NCBI GenBank assembly: GCA_036250195.1
Contig: JAVHZZ010000002.1
Location: 69,244,205 to 69,308,204, forward strand
Length of the DNA: 64,000 nucleotides
Direction of reading: 5' to 3'
DNA from: Mixophyes australis
Taxonomy: Eukaryota > Chordata > Amphibia > Anura > Limnodynastidae
Under the pieces are notes generated by a model. That model was not told the origin of the DNA. It searched no databases and was given only the letters and a program-made list of their open reading frames with translations. Positions 1 to 10,737 of this stretch are shown piece after piece. Both the position numbers and the translations under genes were made by a program. The stretch's first letter is position 1, and each line of letters starts with the position of its first letter.

Positions 1-172
1 ACCTTGGATTTCACCCGAAGTCTAACTCTTTCTCTACTGCTGTTCCCAGTGGGGATTCTGGAACACCTGCTTTTACGGCTAGGTTGAGATCTATCTGGAA
101 AAAGGTGCACTCTGCCCTGGGTCAAGCCTCGCAAAAATCCAAGGCTTTCGCTGATCGCCATCGTGTGCGGTG
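1..172 (+). pseudogene. Gypsy-type pol fragment (integrase C-terminal part)
   Basis: An open frame beginning GFHPKSN and ending KAFADRHRVR runs from the left edge to a stop near 172. It matches, by eye, the integrase C-terminal segment of the Gypsy element at 61676-62440 on the other strand (GFHPRSN ... NLDRHR), so it is the end of a related pol gene in sense orientation to SOAT2. Everything upstream is outside the window. The next ~80 bp still resemble a pol-like VWLS segment but in another frame, which suggests decay. It is not functional as it stands. Confidence 0.75.
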
Positions 173-425
173 AAGTCCTCCGCATGCGTGCCCAAAAGAG
201 ACAAGGAAATGTGGCTGTCGAGGAAAGACAGGAGGCCGTCTCCTGCACCTAGAGTCAGAAAAATTTTGCGTGGGGTTCCCCCGATTTTCACTTTACCAGC
301 ACTAGGCAAACCAGCCAGGGTTGGCGGCACTATAGCAGGGAGACGCGCAGCAGGGGTCCCCCTGCCATAATGACTAACCAACCCTAGACTGTTCAGCGCT
401 GGGCTGGATTCCCTAGGGAGTGGGG
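173..425 (-). repeat. Repeat segment shared, inverted, with 4389-4880
   Basis: Bases ~173-255 are the reverse complement of ~4389-4475, and ~262-415 are the reverse complement of ~4705-4870. The two blocks adjoin here, but in the other copy they are in swapped order and separated by ~240 bp. The first block resembles a degraded pol segment; the second is unidentified. A poly-C tract follows at 446-462. Confidence 0.6.
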
Positions 426-559
426 TCCGCTGAAAAAAATGAGCGCCCCCCCCCCCCCCCCTAGAAAGAACCAGCCCAGTGCTGATAGCACTAGGGCTCT
501 TCCTACTACCCCTGGGCTGTGGGTAGTAGGGTAATACGGCGTAAAGTAGTAAAAAAAAA

Positions 560-880
560 AAAACTGACACCAATTTTGTTTGTGGAACTACAAGTCCCAG
601 CCAGCCAGGTTGCCAAAAACAGTGTGGCCATGCTGGTGCTTGTATAACTACAAGCACCAGCATACCCATGGCAGCCAGGGCATGTTGGAACTTGGAGAAC
701 CACAAGTGCCAACATACCCTGACATCCCTGGCTTGCTGGGCCCTGTAGTTCCACAAAGAAAAAAGTTTACAAAGCCACAACACCCTCTTATAAACCACAT
801 ACATTTATTAAAAATAATAAAACCCACAATAAAGACACTAACCACCCTCTTTTAAACCACAAGTATTTATTAAAAATAAA
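560..880. repeat. Degenerate tandem repeats around 'aactacaag', then a duplicated A-rich segment
   Basis: Three to four diverged units of ~70 bp, each with a copy of 'aactacaag' or its complement, lie at ~577-760. A shorter duplicated unit with 'tttattaaaaataa' follows at ~783-880. Short ORFs here on both strands are by-products of the repeats. Confidence 0.55.
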
Positions 881-1089
881 AAAAACAAAATACTTACCAA
901 TGATGCCTTTTTTCTTGATCCAATGTCACTTATTATTTGTAAATCCATCTTGCCGGCTTGCCCCAGTCCCAGCCATTTATACCTCCATAAGGGAATCTTT
1001 TCCAACAGGAACTCTTCGCCCAGAAGGGGCACATATTTGTACATCCCGACTCTTTAGGCTTGATTGAAGATAAAAATAAAAAAAAACCA

Positions 1090-1424
1090 GGAGCCGCCGC
1101 AAACAGCTCCTACCTAGTAGGAGGTCCGTTTCGCAATGCTCTTACGCTGTTTGCGTAAGAGCTAACTACTGTATTATGGTATTTTCCCACGCTAGTGGGG
1201 AAATCACATAATACTGTATTTAGCGCTTACGCAAGTAATGTAGCGCATTGCGCATGCGCTACGCTACTTGCATAACCTGTAATACAGTAAATACAGGTTA
1301 CGCAAGTAGCGTAGCGCATGCGCAATGCGCTACGTTACTTGCGTAAGCGCTAAATACTGTATTATGTGATTTGCCGCGATTTAAACACGCTGGCAAACTC
1401 GCACTTTGATACATTTACCCCAGG
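1090..1424. mobile_element. MITE with a long near-perfect hairpin
   Basis: Bases 1203-1374 form an inverted repeat with arms of ~70-85 bp, about three mismatches in the outer 70, around a short centre near 1285. The arms alternate purine and pyrimidine around 'gcgcatgcgc'. The outer sequence 'gcgatttaaacacgctgg' at ~1376 recurs at ~5167, as expected for the shared end of a repeat family. No coding content. The left boundary is uncertain. Confidence 0.65.
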
Positions 1425-1911
1425 GACACCAAGTGAAATTTGGGGCCCTGGTACATCAAGTTTTTGGGGCCCCTTCCATTGTAAGTGAAGGGGGGGGGGC
1501 GGTAAAACCAGGTTGGTGGCCCCTTCCACTACACAGGCAGGCCAGGACCCCTGTCACCCTCTCGGCGCCCCTCTCGGTGCCCCTGCTGACACACCAGTAA
1601 ATCCTACTCCGCTGTAATAAAAAATGCATCGCACATTTCCTCTGAATGCAAATAGCTTGCATAGCAAAGCATGGTAGCCATGGCAATATTCTCTAAATTA
1701 GTAGTTATTGGACAGTAATGAATAAAAAGAAACAATACTTTTAGACAAACTGCTTGCTTGAACATGGTTGTACATTATCCTGCCCATAATCGTTAATTTA
1801 TCTGAATATTTCAATGTTTGGTAATATTATTGCGTGTAAAATGGGGAAGTAAATAATAAACCAGATCAGAAATAGATTCCTGCATTGACCATTCTATTAA
1901 TTTCCTTTTAG

Positions 1912-1964
1912 ATGGTGTATCTAATCACATAAAAGACCTAATAGAATGGAAGAGACACATGGAG
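1912..1964 (+). CDS. SOAT2: SOAT2 exon (sterol O-acyltransferase, N-terminal cytosolic part)
   Basis: A 53-nt exon lies between a polypyrimidine tract ending in AG (to 1911) and a gtaggt donor (1965). After two bases that finish the previous codon it encodes GVSNHIKDLIEWKRHME. This matches the N-terminal cytosolic segment of vertebrate SOAT2, where the family has a DLVQWxRHME-type stretch. It ends in phase 0 and joins the exon at 9321 in frame. SOAT enzymes esterify cholesterol with fatty acyl-CoA in the ER membrane. The start codon must lie in an exon left of the window. The exon is too short to recognise alone; support comes from the phase chain and alignment with the next exons. Confidence 0.85.
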
Positions 1965-2095
1965 GTAGGTGGCTTGGCAAATAGTACTGTTAAGTGTACT
2001 TTTGAATATAAGTTAATGTACATCTAATATCTTATATATATTTCATTTGTACATGTTCAGATATTTCACAATAAAATGATGAAAAGGAAGGTATA

Positions 2096-2098
<3 letters not shown>

Positions 2099-2140
<42 letters not shown>
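2099..2140. repeat. (TA)n microsatellite
   Basis: About 21 perfect TA units, ~35 bp upstream of the hAT element that starts at 2175. Confidence 0.95.
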
Positions 2141-2142
<2 letters not shown>

Positions 2143-2539
2143 AGGCTAATGCTGCTCCTCACCTTTATAAATACTAGAGATGGTCACTGACCCCCGTGTT
2201 TTGTTTTTGTTTTTGGATCTGGATTACCGTCGTGTTTTGGTTTTTGTTTTGGTTTAGCGAAACCGCCATTGCGTGTTTTGGTTTTGGTTTTGTTTGGTTT
2301 TGTTTTGCTATTTTGTTTTTGGGCATAAAATAACCAAATTTAGTGCCCCACCTGTTTCTTGGATAAGTAATGTAATTGTAAAGCTAATAAATTATCAAAA
2401 ATACAGTTTAATTCCTGGTAGGTAGGCCTTCATTAATTCTACACACAAACCAGATTGTCTTCCTCTCCATCTATGCATATTGGCACTTATAGTTAAATAT
2501 CTAAAGAAATGGACCAAGGCAGTTTGGTTTCTGTCTCTA

Positions 2540-3060
2540 TAGCCTCCCCCCCCCCCTCCCCGCCCTCCACTTGTAGTTGAATAGAAAAAAAGCAGCCTGG
2601 ATAGACTGAATATAAAAAATAAATGGACCAAGGTAGTTTTGTGGCTGTCTATGACCTGCCCGCCCTTTACTTGTAGTTGAATAGAAAAAAAGCAGCCTGC
2701 ATAGACTGTAGAACTAGAATATACAAATAAATGGACCAAGGTAGTTTGGTGGCTGTCTATGACCCCCCCGCCCTCCACTTGTAGTTGAATAGAAAAAAAG
2801 CAGCCTGCATAGACTGTAAAACTAGAATATACAAATAAATAGACCAAGGTAGTTTGGTGGCTGTCTATGACCCCCCCGCCCTCCACTTGTAGTTGAATAG
2901 AAAAAAAGCAGCCTGCATTGACTGTAGAACTAGAATATACAAAGAAATGGACAAAGGCAGTTTGGTATCTGTCTGCATCAGATCCCCTCTCCACTAGGAG
3001 TAAAATAGAAAACTATTCAGCCGTTAAATAATCTAGAATATAAATAGAAATTGAGAAAGG
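2540..3060. repeat. Subterminal tandem repeat in the hAT element, unit ~117 bp
   Basis: About 4.5 copies of a unit containing 'tagttgaatagaaaaaaagc' and 'ggaccaaggtagtttgg'. The related hAT at 30160 has a similar array of ~110 bp units at 32395-32800. The 199-codon frame across it on the minus strand is repeat translation, not a gene. Confidence 0.85.
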
Positions 3061-3117
3061 CAATTTGGTATCTGTCTGCATCATAATCATCAACATCATC
3101 ATTAGTGCCCTCGTCGC

Positions 3118-3714
3118 CTAAACAAATCCCCCCTCATCCTCTTCTATTTCCAAAGTGGCATCCTCAATTTGTGTATCACCGGCTACACTCGGGCTGTTCA
3201 GGCACACATCAGCAGAAGTGCTGAAAGGGCCCTTCTTTATGGGTACATTATCAGAATGCTCACGATTAGACATCCAACTGTTGGATGGACTTTCCACAGG
3301 GATTGGTGTCATTTCTGATTCAGAGCAAACATTATCCTCTAATGCCTTACTGTTATCTTGCAGCTCGGCTTTGACACGTAACAGTAGTTGTGCACCACTT
3401 GTAGGCTCAGTAACATTTTTGGATCTGCCACTAATAGAGAAAGGCGAAGGCCTCATTCTCTCTTAGCCACTGCGTGTGTAGAATGGCATGTTGGCAATTT
3501 TTTTTTTATCGGCAGATAACTTTTCCTCAGTTACACTTCTTTTTCGCTTCAACACGGTAAATAATTTTGGGGTGTGTGTTTTTTTGTCTGATTTCAAAAG
3601 ATGGTGTAGTTTGGCATCGCCTTTTCCAGATGACATACTGGGAACACTACCATCAGGACTGGTGACAGAACCTGGTTGCTGATTATGCACATATGTAGAC
3701 TGCTTTGAATCCAT
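3118..3714 (-). pseudogene. hAT-family N-terminal ORF, broken by one stop
   Basis: The frame starts at 3714 with MDSKQSTYVHNQQPGS, reaches the motif MPFYTRSG, meets a TAA stop at ~3463-3465, and resumes in frame at MRPSP down to 3118 with an acidic end. It aligns throughout with the unbroken 219-codon ORF at 31735-32394, where the stop position is an AAA lysine codon. This copy also carries about ten extra residues near NVPIKKGPFS. The K/R-rich block plus MPFxTRSGKE is shared with the leader ORF of the fuller BED/hAT element at 58229-58690, so this is probably the N-terminal module of a transposase whose catalytic part has been lost. Confidence 0.75.
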
Positions 3715-4230
3715 TCTGAGCCCAAAGCACTTGTAGTGCTACAAATTGTTTTTGACACTGCTGCCAAATAGGACTTTTTTGACAGGCAGAAAAATTTCTG
3801 CAAGAGAATGGGGGACACCCCAAAAGCAAATGGAAGTGCTAAATATATTGTTTTTACAGTGCTGCTAAATAGTACTTTTTTTTCACAGCCAGATAAATTT
3901 CTGCAAAAGAATGGGGGACACCCCAACAGCACTTGGAGTGCCAGAAACTGAACAAAAACCCTCCTCTCTTCTCCTCTTACTGCTGTAACAACTGGTATTA
4001 AGCTTTCAATGGTATTGAATACAATTAATCACTGTCCCTGCGCTGATATAGCCAGTGTGACCTAACCCTGCTTTCTCCCTCTGTCAAATGGCGATGGATT
4101 GCTGTGGAGGCTGGTATTTATGCTTTTCAAATCTCGCGAGATCCGAGCTCAGAAAAACGATGACGTTTTGCCTCGATTTCGAAACCGAACGGGTGGGAGA
4201 GTACCGGGCCCACCCATCTCTAATAAATAC

Positions 4231-5560
4231 ACACACAAAACCCATAAACAGGTTTGTTAAAATGTTTTCAAATTACTTTTTTGTATACTTGACTATTCCT
4301 ACTGACTAGATTTTTCTCATTTATTGGGCTAATTTTGTTAGGTTTATTTAGATTTTTTTACGTGGCAGTTGTCATTCGCCATCTCCGCACTGACTCTAGG
4401 TGCAGGAGACGGCCTCCTGTCTTTCCTCGACAGCCACATTTCCTTGTCTCTTTTGGGCACGCATGCGGAGGACCTCACCGACAGGGAAAGTACTGTTCAG
4501 TTGCTAGGCAACGGGACGGTACTTTCACTCACCTGTGGGCGGTCAGCTGTGTCTGTTGCTGGAATTCCCTCACCCTATCAGGGCTTACCTTGCTGCATAT
4601 ATAGGAGCCTCTGGCACCACTAGGGTGCCAAAGAATTTGTTCACTACCTGCTCCAGCACTTACTTGTGGTTCCTGACTCCTGCATACATTGGTTCTGAGT
4701 CGGCTTGCTAGGGAATCCAGCCCAGCGCTGAACAGCCTAGGGTTGGTTAGTCATTATGGCAGGGGGACCCCTGCCGCGCGTCCCCCTGCTATAGTGCCGC
4801 CAACCCTGGCTGGTTTGCCTAGTGCTGGTAAAGTGAAAATCGGGGGAACCCCACGCAAAATTTTTCCCCGATTTTCACGGGACCAGCACTAGTCAGGCAG
4901 CACTAGGGTTAAGCATAAATAGTGGGGGGACCTCACGCTTTTTTTTAAAAAAACTTTTATCTGTTCTTTTACTTTTTACCACTGCCAGGGCAGTGTAACA
5001 GTGATGTGTTGACAACTCACTGTTACAACACAGGAGAGTTTGCCAAACACAGGAGAGTTTGCTAAACTCGTCAGTGTTTACATCGCTCAAAATCGCCAGA
5101 GATGACCAGCGATTTTGAACATGAGTCTCAAAATCGCAGCATGATACATTTCCAGTTTTTTTGCCGCGATTTAAACACGCTGGCAAACTCGCAGTTTGAT
5201 ACATTTATCCCCTGGTGTTTTATTGCTCAGTTTGGTTTTGACTTATGGCTTGTCCTGACTATTCTCCTGATTCTCCCCGTGTATTGTTCTGCCTGGCTTG
5301 TTCTGAACTGGATTGTTTGACTACGCCTGTCACTACACTGGTGACTGTCTCGGAGAATCCCGTCCTGTGCACCCTTTTCGTCAAAGACCAAACTCCCTTG
5401 CGGGGGTCCCTGGTGAATACTTGGGATGCATTAGACTCCGTGCCTCCCTGTTCAGTTGCGCCAATACCAGCCAGTGGCTGCTAATTCCGTAACAGCAGTT
5501 ACCATTTATAACGGGCTTCGCTATTCCAAATTGACTCAATTTTCTATCCATTCGTTTTAT
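4231..5560. other. Intron with rearranged repeat pieces, no gene
   Basis: Bases 4389-4475 and 4705-4870 are the inverted counterparts of 173-415. Around 5163-5212 the sequence repeats the end of the MITE at ~1376-1424 in the same orientation. The stretch 4475-4710 plus 5215-5510 has the look of an LTR split by an inserted repeat, but I cannot fix its ends. Short ORFs here lack support. Confidence 0.45.
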
Positions 5561-5621
5561 TTGCACTTAATGTTAAATTAATAGCGATATACAAATTAAT
5601 TTAAGCAACAAAGTGTAACTG

Positions 5622-6168
5622 CAATGCCACCTAAAAGGCAAATGTCTGCTGTGAGAGTAACTGCACAGCAAGAAGCAGCAAAAAGATGAAGGGTAGAGCG
5701 GGATATAGCCTGACAACAAACTATGACTGATGACCAAAGAGAAGGCAAACGTGATTGTCCTCACCATGCAAATATGGTGAGGAAAAATTGTCCATCAGAA
5801 TCGAACAATTGAAGAGTGAACAGGACAGAGGTCATATCACATCAACGCCTACAAAATCAGCGAACAACTTGCCACGCCATTCCTGATGTCAGTAACTTGG
5901 ATAAACAGATATTGATGCTCATAACTGTGGTCCCAAGAACAGTATTCGTAAATTTTGCCACACTAAGCATTTTGCGACTGAGCAGCCATCTGACAAACTA
6001 TTCAATCAATGCTACCACAAGGGTAAAGTCAAATTGGGTTCAATAAGGTCTGCCCCTATTATGGAGCACTTAGTAAAAGGACAGCATGAACATTCAAAAC
6101 ATTTCTTTGACAACATAAGATCGATTAGTCGTGCTTTAGCATTTGTGTCTATTTGTGAACTAGAATGA
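5622..6168 (+). pseudogene. Helitron N-terminal ORF remnant
   Basis: From 5920 an open frame of ~80 codons without its own ATG reads HNCGPKNSIRKFCHTKHF, then SDKLFNQCYHKGKVKL, then FFDNIRSISRALAFVS. This is the Cys-rich N-terminal block of animal Helitron Rep/helicase proteins: an HNCG start, CxxxxH elements, a CCxKGKVxL-like motif and an NIRSxNxALAF-like motif. Upstream, 5622-5830 reads as a degraded basic leader (MPPKRQMS ... MTDDQREGKRD) with several stops. The frame stops where a 680-bp LTR-like repeat begins, so the Rep HUH and helicase domains are absent. It is a dead 5' fragment. Confidence 0.7.
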
Positions 6169-6846
6169 CAAGTGAGGCTTCATGGGACGAACGCACTTAA
6201 AGGGCGACAGGGTTTGTAATAAGCTGAACACTAACCTGAAGGAGTTAACTTTGGGTTGGGCCCGACCAATGGTAGCTCCAGGGGGAGGGACCTTGAGGGA
6301 TATAGTTGGCTGCACTTCCTGGAATGCCTCATTCCACAGCACGAGATCCCACCCACCCACTCCTCGAGGTACATTTTGGGCTAATGTTGCGGTAGGAAGG
6401 GACTGCATTCAGCGGCTGATTTGTGGGCACACAGGTAGTTGGTCGTAGGTCACTGTTCCCTAGGAGGCACCAGTAACTCCTTTTTGGTCCTTCGGTGAGG
6501 AGGGTCCCTGTCCGGCTCGGTGAGGGAGGGCAGAGTGAGTTTTAAAGGGGCAGTCACTCTGACGCCAACTCAGCGCAAGTTTTGATGGGATTTGTTCCCC
6601 TGTGGTTGTGGACGTACGGCGGTTTGCGCCAGTCCACTTGTGATATAGTGGTACCAGCTTAAGAGCTGTTTCGCAGTGCCCTTTCTCCGCCACCATAGGT
6701 TTAGTTAATTTAAACTCATAATAAAAGTTCTGGCAATTTTTTAATAACTTATCCAAGTCTCCGTGTGTTTATTTGCATGCAAATGTTTAGAATTTTAAAG
6801 GGTGATGTGAGGTTTATGGGGACATACACAGTGAGCCCTTTAATTG
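6166..6846 (+). repeat. LTR-like interspersed repeat, sense copy
   Basis: About 680 bp starting 'tgacaagtgaggctt' and ending near 'acacagtgagccctttaat', with an internal AATAAAA near 6719. It matches 51896-52571 in inverted orientation over nearly its whole length, including 'cctttttggtccttcggtga'. Length, the AATAAA and the lack of coding suggest a solo LTR, but clear TG...CA ends and a target duplication were not found. Confidence 0.6.
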
Positions 6847-7880
6847 ATTTTTTGGAGCCGGTAGTTGATTCCACCTTCGGGGGATAAATGATACACGGAA
6901 TTTAACCATTATCAAAAAAGGGTCCAACTTGATCTTAATCTAATTTTTTTTACATCGTTTTGACGGGCTTTGAACTAGTAAGCAGAAGAAGAAACATATA
7001 GTATAATAAATATTAACACATGATAACGGGAAAAGCAATTATTCATAAAGTCAATTGGTGGATACATTTGGGGTATCAAATTAAGAAGATCATTTATAGT
7101 AGAGAAATCAGTCTCTTGCATGTTTGCAATACAAAAAAATAACATATAACAAAGCAAGAATAGTTAGTACTTTAACTATAATTTAGTCAAATTGTATTCT
7201 TCTGAGACTGTCCATTGGGTTATTGAATCTAGCTGTGAGGAAGGTCATTCCCTGCTTATTTTTTATGTGAGCTTGGAGATCAGTCACTGCTGGTGAAGAT
7301 GTCTGCTTGTCACAAGGATGTATAAAAGTCTTTGTCTTGCATTTGACAAGCTAGGGAAACGCACGACAACATGTGTAAAGCTGGATACAGACTGGCCAAT
7401 CCAGCCACTTGACCCATACCCTGTGTAACAGAAACCATGTCCAATTTGGCCAAAAAGTGGATAACCAAATTGTACGAGATCTGGCCATCCAGTTCTTTAT
7501 TCCCAGATTCCCATTAGTGCAGTTTTCCCAGATTCCCATTAGTGCAGTTGGAAAATAACCACATCTTCTCACCACATTTACCAACATGCCCAATAATAAT
7601 CTAGTATATATCAGGCTCCAGGCACACTTTGGGCAAACACAATGCAATATTATGCTGATGGGTCTGGGAGAGTTTCCAGACAATTATACTTCACCTGATA
7701 TAAAAAATTATATCCCTCCTCCCAAACCCCCACTTAAAACCTTCATTTTTATATCCTTTCTCCTACCTAATTCATAAAAATATGAAGTAAATTTTGTTCT
7801 TTTTTCTCTCTCTAAATGTGTATATAGTTCTGTCTCTGTTCTGTGTGTACTATGGTTTGAGTATGTATTAAATTTGTTTT
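6847..7880. other. Intron, no gene seen
   Basis: AT-rich intron of SOAT2. A 21-bp direct duplication ('cagattcccattagtgcag') lies at ~7504-7550. No coding or transposon signature was recognised. Confidence 0.5.
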
Positions 7881-9125
7881 TCATTTATTAATATTTATTT
7901 ATATAGCGCCACCATACTCCATAGAGCTTTACAAATGGGGACATAATAAAACAAGACTGGGCGGCCTATTAATCAAAGAGAGAAAAGCCCTATCTCTTGT
8001 GAAAACTGGTGTGTTTTTCCCTGAAGATATGGCACCTCCATATCTTACAAAGTCTTAACACCAGCGATTGCACTGCTATCTCCGTAGCTATGCTTCTCCA
8101 TGCAAAGCACTGCCAAGGCTATTTAACAAACACTGTGGCGGTACATGAACTGACGCAACCCTCCTTTCCTATCGCCATCTCAGAAGGTAATACTAGTCCT
8201 GGAAACTGCTGAGCTCTCTCTTCTTTGTGTTGTAATTCAGCTTCTGTGTACTTGCATACACTCCAGATATGACTCTCTGCAGGACTATTCAAGTAAAGAC
8301 ATGTGTCTGAGAATAGCCATGTTCTCTTGCACAGTTGTTTGTCAGTAGAAATATATGTTATGCTGGGCTTACAGTTTACATGGTTGCTTCCATGAAACTG
8401 TCTAATACTATAAACAGAGCAATACAGAACACACTGTAGGGCAGCAGGGTCTTGATGCATATTGGACACTATGTATGGCCATAAATGAAAAAAATACTTT
8501 ATTATTTAAAAAAAAACATTTTTGTCCAATAGGAAATTTGTATTTACTAATATATATTTTTATACAATATTGTTTCTAATTTATTTATTTTTTATCTTCA
8601 CCAACTGAAACTAAAAGACTGAGATTTCAGTTCCACTGGGTATGCGGGAGCCAGCTAGCAAGGTCAAGCATGCACATATGTTCTGAGATTGGACTGGTAA
8701 ACCCATACTTGCCTACTTTGGGAGATCTCCTTGCTTCTTCATGGGGGCGTGACCATGCAAATCACGTCTTTAGGCCCCGCTCCCGCCGGACCATTCCAAT
8801 TTTGTGCACTTACTATAGGGTGTGGGGCCAGGATGACGAGATTCGCCCCGCCCCACCCACTTCCCCAACAAAGAGTCCAGGATCTGGGAGGTTGCCCTTC
8901 TCTTGGGAGTCTCCCAGACATTCTGGGAGAGTTGGCAACTATAAGTAAAGGGAAGCCTTACCACAATATTTTAATAATAGTTTGAGTCGATAACAAGTTT
9001 TCTTTTGCTGTGATAAGTGGCAATAGAAAATATATTTTTTTCTCACAGAGTAATAAATAGGGGCCTGGGTATTAACAGAAAACAAAGTGATAAGAGGGCC
9101 TTGCTTACAAGCTTACAATCTATTG
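7880..9125. repeat. Interrupted interspersed repeat with nested insertions
   Basis: Bases ~7890-7960 ('tatatagcgccaccatactc' onward) and ~9062-9122 ('agagggccttgcttacaagc') look like the two halves of one 'atagcgcc ... cttacaatct' repeat. They are separated by ~1.1 kb beginning 'ggcctattaatcaaag' and ending 'agtaataaatagg', itself holding the MITE at 8704-8943. A similar end is seen at ~38780-38890. Confidence 0.45.
8704..8943. mobile_element. MITE, CATACTTGCC family, copy 1
   Basis: Starts CATACTTGCC and ends in a degraded GTTGGCAACTATA, with GC-rich inner repeats 'ctcccagacattctgggag'. The flanks ggtaaacc and agtaaagg are a weak 8-bp duplication. Same family as 13097-13360 and 34862-35176. 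Confidence 0.75.
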
Positions 9126-9320
9126 TATTTCTTGCTGATGTCTGCATGTAAACAACTTTGAAGTGGGTGTGACTAAAACCAACCTGTAGCCAACCTTTAG
9201 AATATTAAAAGGATTTTACACCACCCTGCATATAATGAGAGCATTCAGACCACATGGGCTGGAAATACCTGTAACTAGAGCATTGTATCACTTACAGTTG
9301 TTTACTTATGCTGGTTTTAG

Positions 9321-9448
9321 GGGGTGACGGCAGAACTTGTGGAGGACATGAGTGATCACCTGAGAATTCTTCTTGATAAAGCTGTGACAGAAGCCGTGCA
9401 ATCATACAGAAAAGAGGATAAGACTGTGACATCTGGAGAAGATGAGAG
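9321..9448 (+). CDS. SOAT2: SOAT2 exon (N-terminal cytosolic helix)
   Basis: A 128-nt exon after the acceptor ctggttttag, ending at a GAG-AG|gtgagg donor. It begins in phase 0 with GVTAELVEDMSDHLRILLDK and continues to a segment containing EAVQSYRKEDK. Known SOAT2 proteins have the same pattern here: a VxAxL start, LLDxAxxEA and IQSY before a variable linker. It leaves two bases (AG) that the next exon's first base turns into an Arg codon. The acidic, variable tail fits the poorly conserved linker before transmembrane segment 1. A minisatellite begins ~35 bp past the donor. Confidence 0.88.
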
Positions 9449-9483
9449 GTGAGGTGAAACAATTGGGAAATGAGTCGGGGAAG

Positions 9484-10569
9484 GGAAGACACAATGACTC
9501 AGGCAGGAAAGACACAATGGCTCAGGCAGGGAAGACACAATGGCTCAGGCAGGTGAAGACACAATGGCTCAGGCAGGTGAAGACACAATGGCTCGGGCAG
9601 GGAAGACACAATGGCTCAGGCAGGGAAGACACAATGGCTCGGGCAGGGAAGACACAATGGCTCGGGCAGGGAAGACACAATGGCTCGGGCAGGGAAGACA
9701 CAATGGCTCGGGCAGGGAAGACACAATGGCTCAGGCAGGGAAGACACAATGGCTCGGGCAGGGTAGACACAATGGCTCGGGCAGGGAAGACACAATGGCT
9801 CGGGCAGGGAAGACACAATGGCTCAGGCAGGGAAGACACAATGGCTCGGGCAGGGTAGACCCAATGGCTCTGGCAGGGAAGACACAATGGCTCAGGCAGG
9901 TAAAGACACAATGGCTCAGGCAGGTGAAGACACAATGGCTCAGGCAGGGAAGACACAATGACTCAGGCAGGGAAGACACAATGGCTCGGGTAGGGTAGAC
10001 CCAATGGCTCGGGCAGGGAAGACACAATGGCTCAGGCAGGTAAAGACACAATGGCTCAGGCAGGTGAAGACACAATGGCTCAGGCAGTAAAGACACAATG
10101 GCTCAGGCAGGGAGGACACAATGGCTCAGGCACGGAAGACACAATGGCTCGGGCAGGGAAGACACAATGGCTCAGGCAGGTGAAGACACAATGGCTCAGG
10201 CAGGTGAAGACACAATGGCTCAGGCAGGGAGGACACAATGGCTCAGGCACGGAAGACACAATGGCTCGGGCAGGGAAGACACAATGGCTCAGGCAGGTGA
10301 AGACACAATGGCTCAGACAGGTGAAGACACAAAGGCTCAGGCAGGTAAAGACACAATGGCTCAGACAGGGAAGACATAATGGCTCAGGCAGGGAAGACAC
10401 AATGGCTCAGGCAGATGAAGACACAATGGCTCAGACAGGGAAGATACAATGGCTCAGGCAAGTGAAGACAAAATGGCTCAGGCAGGTGAAGACACATTGG
10501 CTCAGGCAGGTGAAGAGACAATGGCTCAGGCAGGTAAAGCCACATTGGTTCAGAAAGGTGAAGAGACAA
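9484..10569. repeat. Minisatellite, 23-24 bp unit, ~47 copies
   Basis: Unit of the type 'gggaagacacaatggctcgg', 23 bp, with a 24-bp variant carrying 'ggtgaagac'. Copies differ by a few substitutions; the right half is more varied. Because 23 is not a multiple of 3, open frames run through it in several frames on both strands (138, 152, 204 and 144 codons). These are not genes. It ends at the MITE starting at 10572. Confidence 0.97.
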
Positions 10570-10571
10570 TG

Positions 10572-10737
10572 GGGGGAATTCAATAGCCAACAATGTGGTT
10601 TGCAGACATCGCACAGCGTAAATTGCCGGCAATTACGGTAGACCCCATAGAGTTACGAGGAAAAATGAGTGGTGATATCTGTTAAAGTTCCACCGCGAAG
10701 TGTCTCACGGACGTTTTTGGCTAACTGAATTCCCTCC
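10572..10737. mobile_element. MITE with GGGGGAATTCA ends
   Basis: Ends GGGGGAATTCAATAGCCA and TGGCTAACTGAATTCCCTCC form imperfect inverted repeats of ~18 bp. It is flanked on both sides by 'aat', a possible 3-bp target duplication. It was inserted at the end of the minisatellite. Non-coding. Confidence 0.7.

Larger units (their letters stand above)
2175..4222 (-). mobile_element. Non-autonomous hAT element with intact 8-bp target duplication
   Basis: The element starts TAGAGATGG and ends CCATCTCTA, giving 9-bp terminal inverted repeats. It is flanked by identical 8-bp direct repeats, ataaatac at 2167-2174 and 4223-4230, the hallmark of hAT transposition. Read on the minus strand it has a 5' leader with two diverged ~117-bp repeats (3716-3960), an N-terminal-type ORF (3714-3118), a run of tandem repeats, and a TG-rich 3' end. 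The catalytic transposase domain is absent. A second member of the family is at 30160-33151. Confidence 0.9.

Noticed and set aside
91..804. 237-codon minus-strand ORF at the left edge
   Set aside because: It runs across unrelated repeat pieces and poly-C/poly-A tracts, with no domain or homology.
9484..10569. CRISPR-like look of short direct repeats
   Set aside because: No unique spacers between units, vertebrate intron context, no cas genes. It is a minisatellite. The same holds for the 39-, 85- and 100-bp arrays.
9442..10641. ORFs of 138, 152 and 204 codons and minus-strand partners in the 23-bp array
   Set aside because: Frames rotate because 23 is not a multiple of 3; the array lies in a SOAT2 intron directly after a splice donor.
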